Source: Anaerolinea sp. (lineage in GTDB: Bacteria > Chloroflexota > Anaerolineae > Anaerolineales > Villigracilaceae). Taken from it: DNA of 7,005 bases. Each line of letters opens with the position of its first letter. Positions within the stretch are counted from its first letter, which is position 1. Both the position numbers and the translations under genes were made by a program. The stretch lies in assembly GCA_020720965.1 (NCBI GenBank), contig DYNS01000163.1, positions 1 through 7,005 of the forward strand, given 5' to 3'. The notes under the pieces were generated by a model that was not told where the DNA came from, made no database searches, and saw only the letters and a list, made by a program, of their open reading frames with translations. This document shows positions 5,320 to 7,005 of this stretch, piece after piece.

Positions 5320-7005
5320 CCACCTCCGCCAGTAGCCCCAACTCTGCCAGCGCCGCCAGCAGTTTGGGCGCGGCATCTGGCGCAATGACCACCGAAGTCG
5401 GTCCAAGCGGCTCGCCCAAAAAGCGAGCCGCTTTCGATTTCCGCAATTCCTCCAACACCTCCGGGCGGCTCACCTTCAACGCCGTCAGGGTCTCAATCTT
5501 CGCCTCGCTACCCTTCGCCTCCCAACGCTGCAAAGCCTTCACCAACACCGGCGGAACCTGCCCGCCGCCATGCTTTGCCAGCAAAGAAAGCAAATGGGAG
5601 GCTTTTAACCCCTGCCCGGCAGCCCGACTCAACGATTGGGGCGTAACCCGGTAACGGTATTCACCCGGTTTCTCCTCCTCCCAATCGCAGAATCGCGCAA
5701 TCTGATACCTTGCCGCACGCGGGAAAGACCTCTCCACAACCACCCGCCCCTCCGAAAAAGCCTGCGCCTTGCCACTCTCCTCGCCCTGCGCCAGCGCCGC
5801 CACCAGACGAAAAGCCGTCACCTCGCCCTCTTCGCGGCTGCGCGCCAAATCCACCTGTGCCAGCCAAAACAAAGGACCCGTCACCAGGTAACGCACCAAA
5901 GCCCCGTCCACCTCGTCCCAATGAGCAAAACCACGTAAAAACTGCCCGTCCGCCTCCCGTTTAATAAACCAGGAGTCATAATCCCCGGCGGGACGTTGAA
6001 AATCGGCATACCTCGCCTTCACATCCCGCACCAGCGCATTCAGGCTCCACCACTGCCCCTCCGGGATGGGCGCGAGCAAATCCAGCAAAAATTCACGAGT
6101 CACCAAAGGCTGGTTTTGCCAACCACCCTCAAAAGTCAGCCCCGGCAATTGCCTCAACTCGTTAAACGCCGGGCTGCCCTGCCAGGCTTCCACCAAAAAC
6201 ATCAAAGCGCGGGGGCGGGGCATCTCCAAAAAGGCTTTCACCGCCTCCGGCGCAAGGCGCAGCTCGGCATCCAGCAGGCGGGCAGCGGTGAGAACGCCCA
6301 GCAAAATGGGGGCAGGCACGCTCAGGCGCGGAATCTCCAATCCCATGCGTAAAGCCGCCAGGCAGGTAGTCGCATCATCCAAAATCTGGTCGGAAGCGGA
6401 TTGGGGAAAAGCCTTCTCGGCGGGGGACGCTGCCCTCCCCAAACGCGATTCAGCGGCGGGAGCGGGGCGCGGGGGCGCTACCGGGCGGGAGGCTGCTTCC
6501 GTTACCTCCGCCTCCTCATATCCGGATTCAGAAAAATCCTCGTAGGCTGGCTCTTCCCTCAACAGCGGGGCGGGCGGGGGAGGGCTGACAGCCTCCTCTT
6601 CTTCCTCCGCCTCCACATCCTCACTCATCGCCGCCGAGGGGCGCGCCTCGAACCCGATAAACTCCAGCGCCTGCAACAAATCTTCTGGAATGTAAGCAAA
6701 CTCCTGCGGACCAGAATCCGTCTCAAAAAAGGCTTTTGCGAGCAAAGCGCGGTAGTACAAAGTTTCGGCAGCGGAATTGGGTCGAACATGCGGCTGTTCG
6801 CGGTCCCGGCGGGCTGCGCCCATCTCGCGCAGGTCGCCAAATTGACGGGCAAACGCCACCCAGCGCATCTTGCCGCCCTCTGCCAAAAGGGCGCTGAGGG
6901 CTTGCTCGGCGGCGGGCGGCAAAGCGGAGATGACTTCTTCCATCAGTTCCGCGTCCAGCATGGCTTCGGTTAACTCTTCCAGCGCGGCAGCCGGGGCAGG
7001 GGAGT
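5282..7005 (-). CDS. Helicase-associated protein with XPB/Ssl2 N-terminal-like domain (5' end outside window)
   Basis: The frame runs from the TAA at 5284-5282 to the right edge with no stop. The ATG at 6961-6959 is internal or optional, since at least 14 more open codons precede it. Numbering from that Met: 1-110 is a helical region; 112-190 is an acidic, Pro/Ala-rich linker; 190-400 is helical with G-Q-F-L-R-G-F-A-H-W-D-E-V-D-G-A-L-V-R-Y and T-G-P-L-F-W-L-A near 339-367. Residues about 402-485 (A-R-Y-Q-I-A-R-F-C-D-W, Y-R-Y-R-V-T-P-Q-S-L-S-R-A, V-L-V-K-A-L-Q-R-W) and the tail F-L-G-E-P-L-G-P-T-S-V-V-I-A-P-D resemble the helicase XPB/Ssl2 N-terminal domain family (PF13625) found in bacterial helicase-associated proteins. 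No Walker A or DEAD-type motif is visible, so the visible part is not a motor. A role in DNA handling is only inferred. The 3' end overlaps the peptidase gene tail to tail. Confidence 0.75.
   Translation of the reverse strand, partial: SPAPAAALEELTEAMLDAELMEEVISALPPAAEQALSALLAEGGKMRWVAFARQFGDLREMGAARRDREQPHVRPNSAAETLYYRALLAKAFFETDSGPQEFAYIPEDLLQALEFIGFEARPSAAMSEDVEAEEEEEAVSPPPPAPLLREEPAYEDFSESGYEEAEVTEAASRPVAPPRPAPAAESRLGRAASPAEKAFPQSASDQILDDATTCLAALRMGLEIPRLSVPAPILLGVLTAARLLDAELRLAPEAVKAFLEMPRPRALMFLVEAWQGSPAFNELRQLPGLTFEGGWQNQPLVTREFLLDLLAPIPEGQWWSLNALVRDVKARYADFQRPAGDYDSWFIKREADGQFLRGFAHWDEVDGALVRYLVTGPLFWLAQVDLARSREEGEVTAFRLVAALAQGEESGKAQAFSEGRVVVERSFPRAARYQIARFCDWEEEKPGEYRYRVTPQSLSRAAGQGLKASHLLSLLAKHGGGQVPPVLVKALQRWEAKGSEAKIETLTALKVSRPEVLEELRKSKAARFLGEPLGPTSVVIAPDAAPKLLAALAELGLLAEVVTSSPVLPPGGQ
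6392..6628 (-). other. Acidic, Pro/Ala-rich low-complexity linker within the helicase-associated protein
   Basis: About 79 residues link two helical regions. They start with a Glu run (E-A-E-E-E-E-E-A), then show P-P-P-P, several E/Y/D clusters and an A/P/R stretch. The composition suggests a disordered tether, possibly a protein-interaction or spacing segment. Confidence 0.6.

Noticed and set aside
6401..6973. 190-codon plus-strand open frame opposite the helicase-associated gene
   Set aside because: It is antisense to a frame with clear domain similarity, and its composition and lack of a ribosome binding site suggest a shadow.

Overview
The window reads as a chromosomal segment of a GC-rich bacterium, most likely a Chloroflexota of the Anaerolineae type. 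That assignment is inferred from gene content and is not proven by a marker gene. The clues are an archaeal-type HMG-CoA synthase next to a class II HMG-CoA reductase in a bacterial setting, a lipoprotein with a Thr/Pro/Ala-rich tether, and a helicase-associated (XPB/Ssl2 N-terminal-like) protein of a kind I associate with Chloroflexota and actinobacteria. I see no tRNA, rRNA, CRISPR array, insertion sequence or phage gene.

Layout, left to right. Positions 1-2477 (+) hold the upper mevalonate pathway: the 3' end of HMG-CoA reductase, a complete HMG-CoA synthase, and a thiolase-family protein, spaced as one operon. A strong intrinsic terminator at 2501-2530 closes it. Positions 2556-5319 (+) hold a second unit: a secreted lipoprotein of unknown function and a cytoplasmic M3-family oligoendopeptidase, 25 bases apart. 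From 5282 to the right edge runs a convergent (-) gene, open at its 5' end, whose last 38 bases overlap the peptidase gene tail to tail.

In the first unit, HMG-CoA synthase would condense acetyl-CoA with acetoacetyl-CoA and HMG-CoA reductase would make mevalonate for isoprenoids. The neighbouring thiolase would be expected to supply acetoacetyl-CoA. However, it lacks the nucleophilic Cys (Gly83) and the GHP-motif His (Tyr322), so it may be a non-catalytic or repurposed partner. No DUF35-type bridging protein, the usual companion of archaeal thiolase/HMG-CoA synthase pairs, lies in the window.

The two gaps inside the mevalonate operon carry related copies of a short AATTCG/ATTCGACT element, a repeat the genes do not explain. 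These two points, the thiolase and the repeat, deserve the most attention. The rest looks like ordinary core genome, and I found no convincing new multi-gene system.
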